Shown here one piece after another: positions 43,767 through 50,895 of a stretch of DNA of 50,895 bases. Under the pieces are notes generated by a model. That model did no database searches. It saw nothing but the letters and a program-made list of their open reading frames with translations, and had not been told where the DNA came from. Both the position numbers and the translations under genes were made by a program. The number at the start of each line of letters is the position of its first letter. Positions within the stretch are counted from its first letter, which is position 1. The stretch comes from an uncultured Eubacteriales bacterium. GTDB lineage: Bacteria > Bacillota > Clostridia > Oscillospirales > CAG-272. The stretch lies in contig CATKFO010000038.1 in assembly GCA_949747515.1 (NCBI GenBank), positions 1-50,895 of the forward strand. Reading direction: 5' to 3'.

Positions 43767-44192
43767 ATGAATATATTGTTTCTTCTTTCTCCCAAAATAA
43801 AAACGTCGTATCTTGAATCAGATATGACGGTACGTCAAGGACTTGAAAAATTTAAAGCGCACGGCTATTCCGCCGTGCCTGTTCTTGATAAAGAAGGATA
43901 TTATATTGGAACCGTATCCGAGGGGGATTTCTTAAAGTTTATAATTGAAAGCGGGAACGCTGATATACATAGTATGGAGAGCGAACAAATAATAAGCATT
44001 ATAAGGCGGGACTTTAACCCGCCGATATCAATAGACGCTTCGTTGGACGAACTTCTCGAGCATCTTATGGACAAAAATTTCGCTCCCGTGATTGACGGCA
44101 GATCATGCTTTGTAGGAATTGTAACCCGAAAAAGCGTTCTTGAATATTTGAGAAAAACGGTTGACTCCCGCAGCCTTGAATGGAGTAAATAA
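43767..44192 (+). CDS. Two-CBS-domain protein ending the glycogen operon
   Basis: 141 aa from the ATG at 43767; an earlier in-frame ATG at 43731 lies inside the GH13 gene. Two CBS motifs fill the protein (about 8-70 and 80-136). The first has VRQGLEKFKAHGYSAVPVLDKEGYYIGTVSEGDFLKF; the second ISIDASLDELLEHLMDKNFAPVIDGRSCFVGIVTRKSVLEYL. CBS pairs bind adenine nucleotides and sense energy status. No catalytic or DNA-binding domain is attached. Its start is five bases after the GH13 stop, so it is co-translated. A role sensing AMP/ATP for glycogen metabolism is inferred from position only. Confidence 0.85.
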   Translation: MNILFLLSPKIKTSYLESDMTVRQGLEKFKAHGYSAVPVLDKEGYYIGTVSEGDFLKFIIESGNADIHSMESEQIISIIRRDFNPPISIDASLDELLEHLMDKNFAPVIDGRSCFVGIVTRKSVLEYLRKTVDSRSLEWSK

Positions 44193-44235
44193 AATACATA
44201 TTATAAACGGATATAAATATATGGCATAAAAATTA

Positions 44236-44270
44236 GGGCGATACAATCAAGTCTGGTTGTATCACCCTTT
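44236..44270. terminator. Terminator after the glycogen operon
   Basis: GGGCGATACAA (44236-44246) pairs with TTGTATCACCC (44257-44267), one mismatch, 10-nt loop, then TTTT. A-rich flank on the left lets it serve the convergent WG-repeat gene too. Confidence 0.75.
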
Positions 44271-44290
44271 TAAATATATGAAATTAACGC

Positions 44291-45988
44291 TTATTTTTTC
44301 ATTTTACGAATTATATTCCATTCGCTGCCATTATAGGCGGCGATAATACCGTCTGAAGCTGAAGAAATATATTTATACGAAAATGGAAGAACAATATTTC
44401 CGGACGTATCGATCATTCCATACCTTCCGTCCTGCGTTTTGAGAACCGCAAGTCCCTCTGAAAACGCTTCCGCATGAGAATAGATAGGCTCTGCAATCCA
44501 CGCGCCTGTATAATCCATAAATCCAAATAGCCCGTCTTTTTCAAGAAGTATCATACCGTTTGAGTATGCTTTGATTTCATATCCTACCGGTATAGGGAAG
44601 ACGTTTCCGGCCGAATCAAGAAGAACTTCTACGCTCGAATTATATCGAAACAGATTATTCGTAGTGTAGTTCCAGTAATCGATTACCTCAAGCCTAGCTC
44701 TAACCAGTCCATGATCGTAGTAGAAATAACCAATACTTTCAGGACCGTACGACAGAGGAGGAAGAATATTTTCTATTATATACCTATCAAGAGCCGTATT
44801 ATTATATTTTTTGACCGTGTTAAAAGCTCGAGTTCCGTTTGGTCGGACAAAAAACATTCCTCCGTCCTGATAGTATGGCTCCGTCGAAACGCATCCAAGT
44901 CCTTCGCTCATATTATACGCTTTATCGTATATATAATCGGTTACTTCGACTCCATCACGCGCAAACGCCCATTTATCAGTGTGTTTTACAGTAACAGTTC
45001 CGTCGATACTTTGAGAGTAGGTGTCAAAGTTTTTTCCTGAAACGTACATGTTATTGTCAGAAATTCCATAATAAGCGGGATAATCGAAATTTATTCCTCT
45101 ACCGTCGGTTCTCTCATTATAATCGGAAAGGGAAAAGTAAGAAGAATTTAGCGTATAATATACTTTTTTTTCTTCCGTGCTGGGAATCCCTTTTTCCTTG
45201 TTTTTTAGTTTAGCTTCAACCCAAACGTTTTTCTCTCTGTCATGGGGCTCTCTTACCCGCGTTCCCTTCGGCTTGCGTTTGAGATATTCTTCTCCATATG
45301 GCAAACATTCTACAGTAGTAGTCTTATAAAACAGAGGTCTTCCGTTTATATCCCGCGCATAAGCTGGAATATAGTCGGAATCGTCAAACGATGTTTGATA
45401 AATTCCGTCTCGCGAATAAATATCAAGCGTCGTACCGTTGTCAATAAAGATATATCCCATATAAAGCTCGATCAAGGGACGATCCGCTTCAACGTCGTAG
45501 TATTTTGCTTCAAAGGGAGCGTAATCCTTATCTTGTTCGTACGATACGGATTTAACGTTTTTCTTTCTAATAGAAAACTCATTTTGAATTTTCATGTTGT
45601 TCATTACCGCGAGGACTGTAGTAGAAGCGTCGTACGGCTGAGACGTCGTAAAATATCCGTCTGACGCAAGAGAAAGCGCGTCGCTGATTTGAGGAGGAAC
45701 GTCGGTAAAAATTGAAGCGTCGTATATTCCTTTCACGCTTGAGCTTTCTTGTTTTTTTATTGAATTAATCAAGTCGTCTACGTTGAGAGAAGAATTAACG
45801 TCTGCTTTTATAAAGTAGTCGTCGGTTTGAGAGCTTGAATCCATTTTTTCATCGGTATTTCCAGAAAATTTGTTTTCGTTTTCATTTCTGGCATGTCCAA
45901 AATTCCAAGCAAAAAAAGTAAGCGATGTTCCGGCAAGAAAAAGTATTGAAGCAAATTGACTAAGATTTTTTTTTGTTTTGTACTTCAT
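44291..45988 (-). CDS. WG-repeat membrane-anchored protein
   Basis: 565 aa. A short basic N-terminus and one hydrophobic segment (about 9-27) act as a signal anchor, followed by a low-complexity stretch rich in Ser, Asp, Asn and Lys (about 30-60). The rest is extracytoplasmic. Three WG-type units are readable near the C-terminus: LFGFMDYTGAWIAEPIYSHA, GLAVLKTQDGRYGMIDTSGN, and a weaker one around GLGCVSTEPYYQDGGMFFVR. WG repeats form beta-propeller-like surfaces; function here is unknown. It starts two bases after the rlmH stop, so it is translated with rlmH. Confidence 0.72.
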   Translation of the reverse strand: MKYKTKKNLSQFASILFLAGTSLTFFAWNFGHARNENENKFSGNTDEKMDSSSQTDDYFIKADVNSSLNVDDLINSIKKQESSSVKGIYDASIFTDVPPQISDALSLASDGYFTTSQPYDASTTVLAVMNNMKIQNEFSIRKKNVKSVSYEQDKDYAPFEAKYYDVEADRPLIELYMGYIFIDNGTTLDIYSRDGIYQTSFDDSDYIPAYARDINGRPLFYKTTTVECLPYGEEYLKRKPKGTRVREPHDREKNVWVEAKLKNKEKGIPSTEEKKVYYTLNSSYFSLSDYNERTDGRGINFDYPAYYGISDNNMYVSGKNFDTYSQSIDGTVTVKHTDKWAFARDGVEVTDYIYDKAYNMSEGLGCVSTEPYYQDGGMFFVRPNGTRAFNTVKKYNNTALDRYIIENILPPLSYGPESIGYFYYDHGLVRARLEVIDYWNYTTNNLFRYNSSVEVLLDSAGNVFPIPVGYEIKAYSNGMILLEKDGLFGFMDYTGAWIAEPIYSHAEAFSEGLAVLKTQDGRYGMIDTSGNIVLPFSYKYISSASDGIIAAYNGSEWNIIRKMKK

Positions 45989-45990
45989 AA

Positions 45991-46473
45991 TTATTTATGG
46001 TACCGTGTGCCGGATCGTATTTCGTCCGAACGGTACAAAGCCTCATATAACATTACTCTGGCAAGCTGATGCGGAAATGTCATCTTTGACATAGATAACT
46101 TAAAATCAGATAGCCTTTTTATTTTTTCTGAAAGTCCGTACGAGGATCCGATAATAAAAACAAATGTCGAAAAGCCGCGAACAGACGCTTGCTCAAGCTG
46201 TATTGAAAACTCTTCAGAATCAATCGTCTTCCCTTCGATACACAACGTCGTAATATATGATCGCTTGGGTATTGCGGCCATTATTTTTTCGGCTTCTTTT
46301 TCAAGAGCTATAGAAATTTCTGATTTAGAAGGATTTTGCGGAAGGCGTTCCTCTTTAATTTCTGTTTCAATAACGCGGTAATGAGCCCCAAGTCTTTTTT
46401 TGTATTCGTCCGCCGCCTCTCGAAAATATTTTTGTTGCAGATTGCCCACCGCTATCAGTATAATATCAGCCAT
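45991..46473 (-). CDS. rlmH: 23S rRNA (pseudouridine1915-N3)-methyltransferase RlmH
   Basis: 160 aa from the ATG at 46473, which has AAAGGAA on the minus strand; the longer frame from 46506 adds 11 residues and lacks a ribosome site. SPOUT-class methyltransferase: FVFIIGSSYGLSEKI forms the trefoil-knot SAM loop, then SMSKMTFPHQLARVMLYEALYR and the C-terminal RYHK (PYHK in most homologues). Methylates pseudouridine 1915 in helix 69 of 23S rRNA. Usual length 155-160 aa. Forms a unit with the WG-repeat gene downstream. Confidence 0.93.
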   Translation of the reverse strand: MADIILIAVGNLQQKYFREAADEYKKRLGAHYRVIETEIKEERLPQNPSKSEISIALEKEAEKIMAAIPKRSYITTLCIEGKTIDSEEFSIQLEQASVRGFSTFVFIIGSSYGLSEKIKRLSDFKLSMSKMTFPHQLARVMLYEALYRSDEIRSGTRYHK

Positions 46474-46550
46474 TTCAATTCCTTTGATTTGCGTATAAAA
46501 CTCCAATAGTATTAAAATATGGTCGAGAGAATTTTTTATTTAAAGTAGAT

Positions 46551-46937
46551 TTATCTGAAAAGATTTAACGCATATAGTGCAACGCAGTTTATAAGAATAG
46601 TAACTATCATTGGAAGAAGAAAGGTAAGCGCTTTTCGAGCTTGCTTTTTCTTCTTTTTTTCTTCGCTTAGATACGCGTCTTTTTCATATTCAGTCCACTC
46701 TTCCGGAAGATCGTCTTTATTTGTCAACGCGCCGGAGAGCTTATATCCGTTTTTAGCGTAAAAAACGCAAAACAAAACGGAAGCTGTCAAAAGATAAAGA
46801 GAAATTCCAACTTTATATACGGAGATATATCTTTCGCCTATATAAAGAATTACTTGGTATATAGCGAATAGAATAACAAAATTTACGCATATACGTAAAA
46901 GTGTCTTTCTATTATCTTTATTTTTTAAATCGATCAT
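46551..46937 (-). CDS. Small membrane protein of unknown function
   Basis: 128 aa. Three hydrophobic segments (about 13-33, 41-60 and 105-126) separated by a charged loop with a KKKKKQARK tract (about 95-103). I recognise no family. It lies between galK (57-nt gap) and rlmH (77-nt gap) on the same strand. A very lysine-rich cytosolic loop next to the last helix suggests an inside-positive orientation. Nothing further can be said from sequence. Confidence 0.6.
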   Translation of the reverse strand: MIDLKNKDNRKTLLRICVNFVILFAIYQVILYIGERYISVYKVGISLYLLTASVLFCVFYAKNGYKLSGALTNKDDLPEEWTEYEKDAYLSEEKKKKKQARKALTFLLPMIVTILINCVALYALNLFR

Positions 46938-46994
46938 CGTAAAATTCCTTTTTGGTCGCGTCCGCGTTAGCGCATATAATAAACGACGTAAAAA

Positions 46995-48290
46995 CTATTT
47001 CAGAATAAGCTCGGAGGCGCCAGACGGTCTAACGGAAAGTATATGACATGAATTTTCACCAAAGACGGAATCCATAAGCTTTTTGTATTCAGCCGTGTCG
47101 CATATAGGTACGAACGCCTGAATTGTTCCGGCGAAGCCTCCTCCGTGAACTCTGCACGCGGCGAGTTTATTTTTAAGAAAATTTTCCGTAAGAGCTAACG
47201 CTACGGAAAGACCTTGCTCCGAAACGTTTTTTGTTGTGTAAACATTTTGAAGGTATTTGAAGCTTGAGTTTCCGCTGCCTGTTACGTTAATGAAAAATTC
47301 GGAGAGATCTTCATTTTTTAGCGATCTGACCTGAGACGCGACTCTTTCGTTTTCATTGATAAAATGATAAGCCCTCAAAAACGCTCTGTCGCCGCACTTT
47401 TCGCGTATTTCTTCAGCGCGCTCAATTAAATCGTTTATGGACGCGCCTCTAAGAGCGTTTTTTCCAAGAACGGCCGCTACAGACTTCATTTCGGCGGGAA
47501 CAGCCGCGTAGTCTTCGTTTAAATCGGCATGGTTTCCTCCCGTGTTTACAATGCAAAGAGAATATCCATATTTATTAAGATCGAAGTCAATTGCTTCGAT
47601 CATCGGGGACGACGGGGTTTCAAAATCAATAGCGATAAATCCGCCGACCGCGCAGGCCGTTTGATCCATAAGTCCGCACGGTTTTCCAAAATATTCGTTC
47701 TCGGCGTATTGCGCCATCTTTGCGATCTCGACATTAGGCACCTTACCGTCGTTATAAAGATAATTAAGTATATTGCCGACCATTACTTCAAAGGCGGCGG
47801 ACGAGGAAATTCCCGATCCTTTCAGAACGTTTGAAGTCGTATACGCGCAAAAGCCGCCGATATTATATCCTGCGTTAATAAAAGCTTTCTGCATTCCCGC
47901 GATTATAGCTGCTGATGTGAAATACTGCGACGGATCAGGAGAGTCGCATTTTCCCGCGGGGACAATATCCTCTGGAAAGCCTTCGCTTTTTATACGCGTC
48001 TCGCCGCCTTCGGATTTTGCGGCAAATGCAATAACGTCAAGGTTTACTGACGCTGCGATTACTCTTCCGTTGTTATGATCCGTGTGATTTCCGGATATTT
48101 CGCTTCTTCCTCCTACGGAAAATATACGAACGTCGTCAAAGTCTCCGTAAATTGAATTAAAATTATCAGCCGCGTCGCAGTATCTTGAACGCTCCGAAGA
48201 AATCTTTTCGGAAGGTATAGCAAGACGATCGGTCAACGCTTCGTCAAGTCCGCCCTCAAGAATTTTTTCTTTAATTTCAGATATATTCAT
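46995..48290 (-). CDS. galK: Galactokinase (GHMP kinase family)
   Basis: 431 aa, phosphorylates galactose (or a related sugar) at C1. Galactokinase signature SVGGRSEISGNHTDHNNGR differs slightly from GRTNLIGEHTDY. GHMP motif 2 is LKGSGISSSAAFEV, and the PCGLMDQTACAVGGFI segment carries the catalytic aspartate. Motif 3 is CRVHGGGFAGTIQAFVP. These variants are usual in a clostridial subgroup. No galT, galE or transporter is in the window. It is the first gene of a minus-strand unit leading to rlmH, with a sigma-A promoter at 48345-48373. Confidence 0.88.
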   Translation of the reverse strand: MNISEIKEKILEGGLDEALTDRLAIPSEKISSERSRYCDAADNFNSIYGDFDDVRIFSVGGRSEISGNHTDHNNGRVIAASVNLDVIAFAAKSEGGETRIKSEGFPEDIVPAGKCDSPDPSQYFTSAAIIAGMQKAFINAGYNIGGFCAYTTSNVLKGSGISSSAAFEVMVGNILNYLYNDGKVPNVEIAKMAQYAENEYFGKPCGLMDQTACAVGGFIAIDFETPSSPMIEAIDFDLNKYGYSLCIVNTGGNHADLNEDYAAVPAEMKSVAAVLGKNALRGASINDLIERAEEIREKCGDRAFLRAYHFINENERVASQVRSLKNEDLSEFFINVTGSGNSSFKYLQNVYTTKNVSEQGLSVALALTENFLKNKLAACRVHGGGFAGTIQAFVPICDTAEYKKLMDSVFGENSCHILSVRPSGASELILK

Positions 48291-48344
48291 AATTGTTCCT
48301 TTCGCCTATAAGGTAAATAGAGAATTCAAGCTATTTATACGTAG

Positions 48345-48373
48345 ATTATACTATTTTTAATCTTTGCGTACAA
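48345..48373 (-). promoter_or_regulatory. Sigma-A promoter for galK
   Basis: Minus strand TTGTAC (48368-48373), 17-nt spacer, TATAAT (48345-48350). Predicted start near 48338, 48 nt before the galK ATG. Confidence 0.6.
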
Positions 48374-48519
48374 TAACAATATGTAAATTTATTGAGCTAT
48401 GCCTTCAAAAACGCCTTAAAACTAAGGCGGCGCGATCATTTTTCGGTTTAAGTCTGAAATCGTAATCTATCGCATAAATTATTATATAGCCTTAATTGAT
48501 TTTATGATCGGAGAAAAAA

Positions 48520-50175
48520 TTGAAACGTACAAAATCGTTTTTAATCAGCGCTTCGGCTCTTGCGATGCTTAATATAATACTTCGATGTATTTCCGTCAGC
48601 TTCAACGCATATGTGTCTGCCAAACTTGGCGCCGAAGGAATGGGATTATTCACCCTTACTATGAGCGTATATGGTCTTGCAGTAACGGTTGCGACCTCAG
48701 GAGTAAATTTAGCCGCTGTGCGTTTGACTGCGGAGCGCACGGCTCTCGTCGCCGCGAAAGGGTGTACGGACTGGGAGTATAGACGTTGTATAAGACATAT
48801 TATGCTGTCTTGTATTTTATACGCCGCTCTATTTTCATTTCCCACCGCCGGTATTCTATACGCGTCGTCTACGTTCATAGGAGAAAATCTTCTTTCGGAC
48901 GCGAGAACGATTTTGTCTCTTAAAGCGTTGGCGATAAGCCTTCCGGCGATATCTATTACAAGCGCGATAAACGGATATTTTACTGGGGTGAGAAAAATAC
49001 ATAAAAACGCTGCGCTAGGAGCGCTTGAACAGGGCATGAAAATATTGTTTACGGCGACCGCTCTCACAGTAGCGATACCGCCTTTGCTCGATAGAGTCGA
49101 GTATTCGTGCCTGGCCGTAGTCGGAGGCGCGGTGGCGGCGGACGTAATGACCCTTATTTTCTCCGCCGTAGCATTTTCATTTGATAAAAAAAAGCCGAAG
49201 GCATGCAGCCAAGACTTCAGGAATATTGAAAGAGACGCAATGCGTTTTGGTAAGAAAAAAATTTTTGTATCTAAAAAATCATACGCGACTTTTAAAGACG
49301 CCGCGCTGATATCTCTTCCCGTAGCTTTAGGAGCATATGCAAGGCAAGGACTTTCGACCGCGGAACATCTTGCAATACCGTGGGGAATGAAAAAAAGCGG
49401 TCTTGCGGCGGGCGCCGCGCTTGCGTCATACGGAGCGCTGCACGGAATGGTATTTCCATTAATTTTATTTCCCTCCGCAGTTATATCGTCTTTTGCCGGA
49501 TTACTTGTTCCGGAGGTCGCGGAATTTAAAGCAATGGGAAAAAACGAGCATATAAAAAGATCCGTCGGTCGCGTTTATTCCTCGGCTCTTGCCTTTTCGA
49601 TTATATGCGCCGCAATTTTTTTCGCTTTTTCTAACGCTCTTGGCAAAGAAGTATACGGAAGCGTCGAAGCTGCTCGCATGATACGCGCTATGGCTCCTCT
49701 TGTTCCGATAATGTATTTGGATACCGCTGTCGACGGAATGCTTAAAGGACTTGGGGAGCAAGTACATTCGATGAAAATAAATATAATAGATTCCGCGTCT
49801 AGTTTAGCTCTAGTTTTATTGATGGTGCCAAGATACGGAATCGTCGGATATATTATAAGCGTTTATTTCTGCGAAACACTGAATATGTTTTTAAGCGTAA
49901 TAAGGCTTAAGAAGGTAACGGGAATTGGAATAGACTTTATAGCGTGCGTTTTAGCGCCTATATCGGCCGCCGCCCTGTCTGTTTCCTTAGCTAAATTTGC
50001 TTTTGATCGCGCAGTTTCTTTCAGTACTTGGACTATGATCGTAGCAAGCGTCGTTTTGTATTTGCCTGTATATTTCTTTCTGATAAAGAGCATGAGAGGA
50101 AAAGATGGAAAAAAACTCAGCGCGTATAACGAACAAATTTTGAAAACTGCTGTTGAAAAAGAGCTTAAAAAATAG
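48520..50175 (+). CDS. spoVB: SpoVB/MurJ-like MATE-fold polysaccharide flippase
   Basis: 551 aa, about 14 hydrophobic segments, of the oligosaccharidyl-lipid/MOP flippase group. SpoVB in Bacillus is needed for spore cortex synthesis, probably moving lipid-linked precursors. Blocks typical of SpoVB are LGAEGMGLFTLTMSVYGLAVTVATSG (residues about 35-60), a second-half GAYARQGLSTAEHLAIPWGMKKSG and MIRAMAPLVPIMYLDTAVDGMLKGLG. The start is TTG at 48520 with CGGAG six bases upstream; no good in-frame ATG exists before about residue 15. SpoVB versus a related exporter cannot be settled without neighbours. Confidence 0.8.
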   Translation: MKRTKSFLISASALAMLNIILRCISVSFNAYVSAKLGAEGMGLFTLTMSVYGLAVTVATSGVNLAAVRLTAERTALVAAKGCTDWEYRRCIRHIMLSCILYAALFSFPTAGILYASSTFIGENLLSDARTILSLKALAISLPAISITSAINGYFTGVRKIHKNAALGALEQGMKILFTATALTVAIPPLLDRVEYSCLAVVGGAVAADVMTLIFSAVAFSFDKKKPKACSQDFRNIERDAMRFGKKKIFVSKKSYATFKDAALISLPVALGAYARQGLSTAEHLAIPWGMKKSGLAAGAALASYGALHGMVFPLILFPSAVISSFAGLLVPEVAEFKAMGKNEHIKRSVGRVYSSALAFSIICAAIFFAFSNALGKEVYGSVEAARMIRAMAPLVPIMYLDTAVDGMLKGLGEQVHSMKINIIDSASSLALVLLMVPRYGIVGYIISVYFCETLNMFLSVIRLKKVTGIGIDFIACVLAPISAAALSVSLAKFAFDRAVSFSTWTMIVASVVLYLPVYFFLIKSMRGKDGKKLSAYNEQILKTAVEKELKK

Positions 50176-50181
50176 TATAAT
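50153..50181 (+). promoter_or_regulatory. Sigma-A promoter for the small membrane protein and tilS
   Basis: TTGAAA (50153-50158), 17-nt spacer, TATAAT (50176-50181), overlapping the end of the spoVB-like gene. Predicted start near 50188, 47 nt before the next ATG. Confidence 0.7.
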
Positions 50182-50234
50182 ATTTGTGGAAGAAAAATAT
50201 GAATTACGCTATAGCTTGAGTTAGGAAGATATTT

Positions 50235-50489
50235 ATGAACAATAACAAATATGATAGATTAATATGGGAAATAACTCGCCCAATGTGGTTTTTACTGTCG
50301 CTCGTCGCGGTTTATACTATATATAAATCAGTGCAGATGCTTCACGCCGCGTCTGCCGTCGACGTTGATATCAACCTTATATACGGACTTATAGAACACT
50401 TGCTTGCAGGGTGCGTAGTTACGACTGCAATAGGCGCCGTATTTGAATACATAACTTTAAAGTCTGGGAACGCGCGCGAAAATGAGTGA
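50235..50489 (+). CDS. Small two-helix membrane protein upstream of tilS
   Basis: 84 aa with two hydrophobic segments (about 16-37 and 50-72) joined by a short acidic loop (VDVDINLIYG). I recognise no family. Its last 8 nt overlap the tilS start, so the pair is translationally coupled. AGGAAG lies just upstream of the ATG. Function unknown. Confidence 0.65.
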   Translation: MNNNKYDRLIWEITRPMWFLLSLVAVYTIYKSVQMLHAASAVDVDINLIYGLIEHLLAGCVVTTAIGAVFEYITLKSGNARENE

Positions 50490-50895
50490 TTATAAAAAGA
50501 CGTTTAACGATTATTTAAGGCGCAGCGGAATCGGCGCTGAGATAGATTCGGCGGATACGATTATCGTCGGATATTCCGGAGGAGCAGACTCTCGTTTTTT
50601 ACTTTATATGCTTTGCCAATATATAAAAGATAATAATTGTAAAGCGTTAATCAAAGCCGCGCATATGAATCATATGATTCGCGGTAATGAAGCCGACCGC
50701 GACGAAGCTTTTTGTATGGAATCTGCCGAAAGCATGGGAATTCCGTGTATAGTAAGGAAAACGGACGTTCCGTCTATTGCTAAAGCTTCTTTACGGGGAT
50801 TAGAAGAAACCGCTAGAAACGAAAGGTATTCTTTTTTTAATGAATTGTGTAGAAAATATAGTGGAAAAACAATAGTCGCTACGGCGCATAATGCG
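50482..50895 (+). CDS. tilS: tRNA(Ile)-lysidine synthase TilS, 5' part
   Basis: First 138 codons; the gene continues beyond the window. PP-loop ATPase motif SGGADS is at residues 32-37. HMNHMIRGNEADRDEAFC matches the TilS HxNHxLRG motif, followed by EETARNERYSFF and TIVATAHNA at the cut. TilS modifies the wobble C of the CAU anticodon of tRNA-Ile2 to lysidine, allowing AUA reading. The ATG lies inside the end of the preceding small membrane gene. Confidence 0.92.
   Translation, partial: MSDYKKTFNDYLRRSGIGAEIDSADTIIVGYSGGADSRFLLYMLCQYIKDNNCKALIKAAHMNHMIRGNEADRDEAFCMESAESMGIPCIVRKTDVPSIAKASLRGLEETARNERYSFFNELCRKYSGKTIVATAHNA

Noticed and set aside
45242..45664. 140-codon frame antisense to the WG-repeat gene
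   Set aside because: No ribosome site and low-complexity content; the minus-strand gene is better supported.
48492..49067. 191-codon frame antisense to the flippase gene
   Set aside because: Shadow of the well-supported plus-strand reading; no ribosome site or family resemblance.
1..50895. CRISPR arrays, insertion sequences, prophage or integrase genes
   Set aside because: No regularly spaced repeats, transposase or integrase motifs were seen anywhere on reading.

Overview
The window looks like a chromosomal segment of an anaerobic, low-to-moderate-GC, probably spore-forming Firmicute of class Clostridia. The evidence is a ferredoxin-linked 2-oxoacid oxidoreductase, an anaerobic radical-SAM activase, a clostridial glycogen cluster with a GlgC/GlgD pair, Gram-positive style sigma-A promoters and SOS box, and SpoVB-like and SpoIID-like proteins. 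I cannot name a species. I see no prophage, insertion sequence, CRISPR array or rRNA. Coding density is high.

Layout. 1-6.8 kb: elongator tRNA-Met(CAU) on the minus strand, then pcrA and a rodA-type gene. Next come minus-strand TSCPD and DUF1700/DUF4097-like genes, with divergent trmB. 6.9-9.3 kb: a three-gene cluster of a carrier-fold protein, a compact SpoIID-like domain fused to three peptidoglycan-binding repeats, and a protein with two more such repeats. None has an evident signal peptide. 9.4-22 kb: trxB followed by a carbohydrate/peptide region. It holds two Gfo/Idh/MocA oxidoreductases, a large GH106-like glycosidase, an EamA exporter coupled to an orphan glycyl-radical activase, UPF0210 plus its ACT partner, pepD and a sugar isomerase.

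22-25.5 kb: a P-loop ATPase followed by a four-subunit 2-oxoacid:ferredoxin oxidoreductase (delta, alpha, beta, gamma). 25.5-29 kb, minus strand: DUF1540 metal-binding protein, compact FNT channel, RqcH ribosome-rescue factor and a GNAT acetyltransferase. 29.2-33.5 kb: an AraC regulator, then lexA (with a good SOS box over its promoter), alkyl-purine glycosylase and the KtrB/KtrA potassium uptake pair, apparently co-transcribed. 33.6-44.2 kb: a complete glycogen cluster glgB-glgC-glgD-glgA-glgP, a GH13 debranching/amylase-type enzyme and a two-CBS protein. 44.3-48.3 kb, minus strand: galactokinase, a small membrane protein, rlmH and a WG-repeat surface protein. 48.5-50.9 kb: a SpoVB-like flippase with a TTG start, a small membrane protein, and tilS, which runs off the end.

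No system here is clearly unprecedented. The most interesting candidates are the signal-less SpoIID/peptidoglycan-binding cluster, the ATPase attached to the oxidoreductase operon, the EamA/orphan-activase couple, the CBS sensor ending the glycogen cluster, and potassium uptake placed behind lexA.
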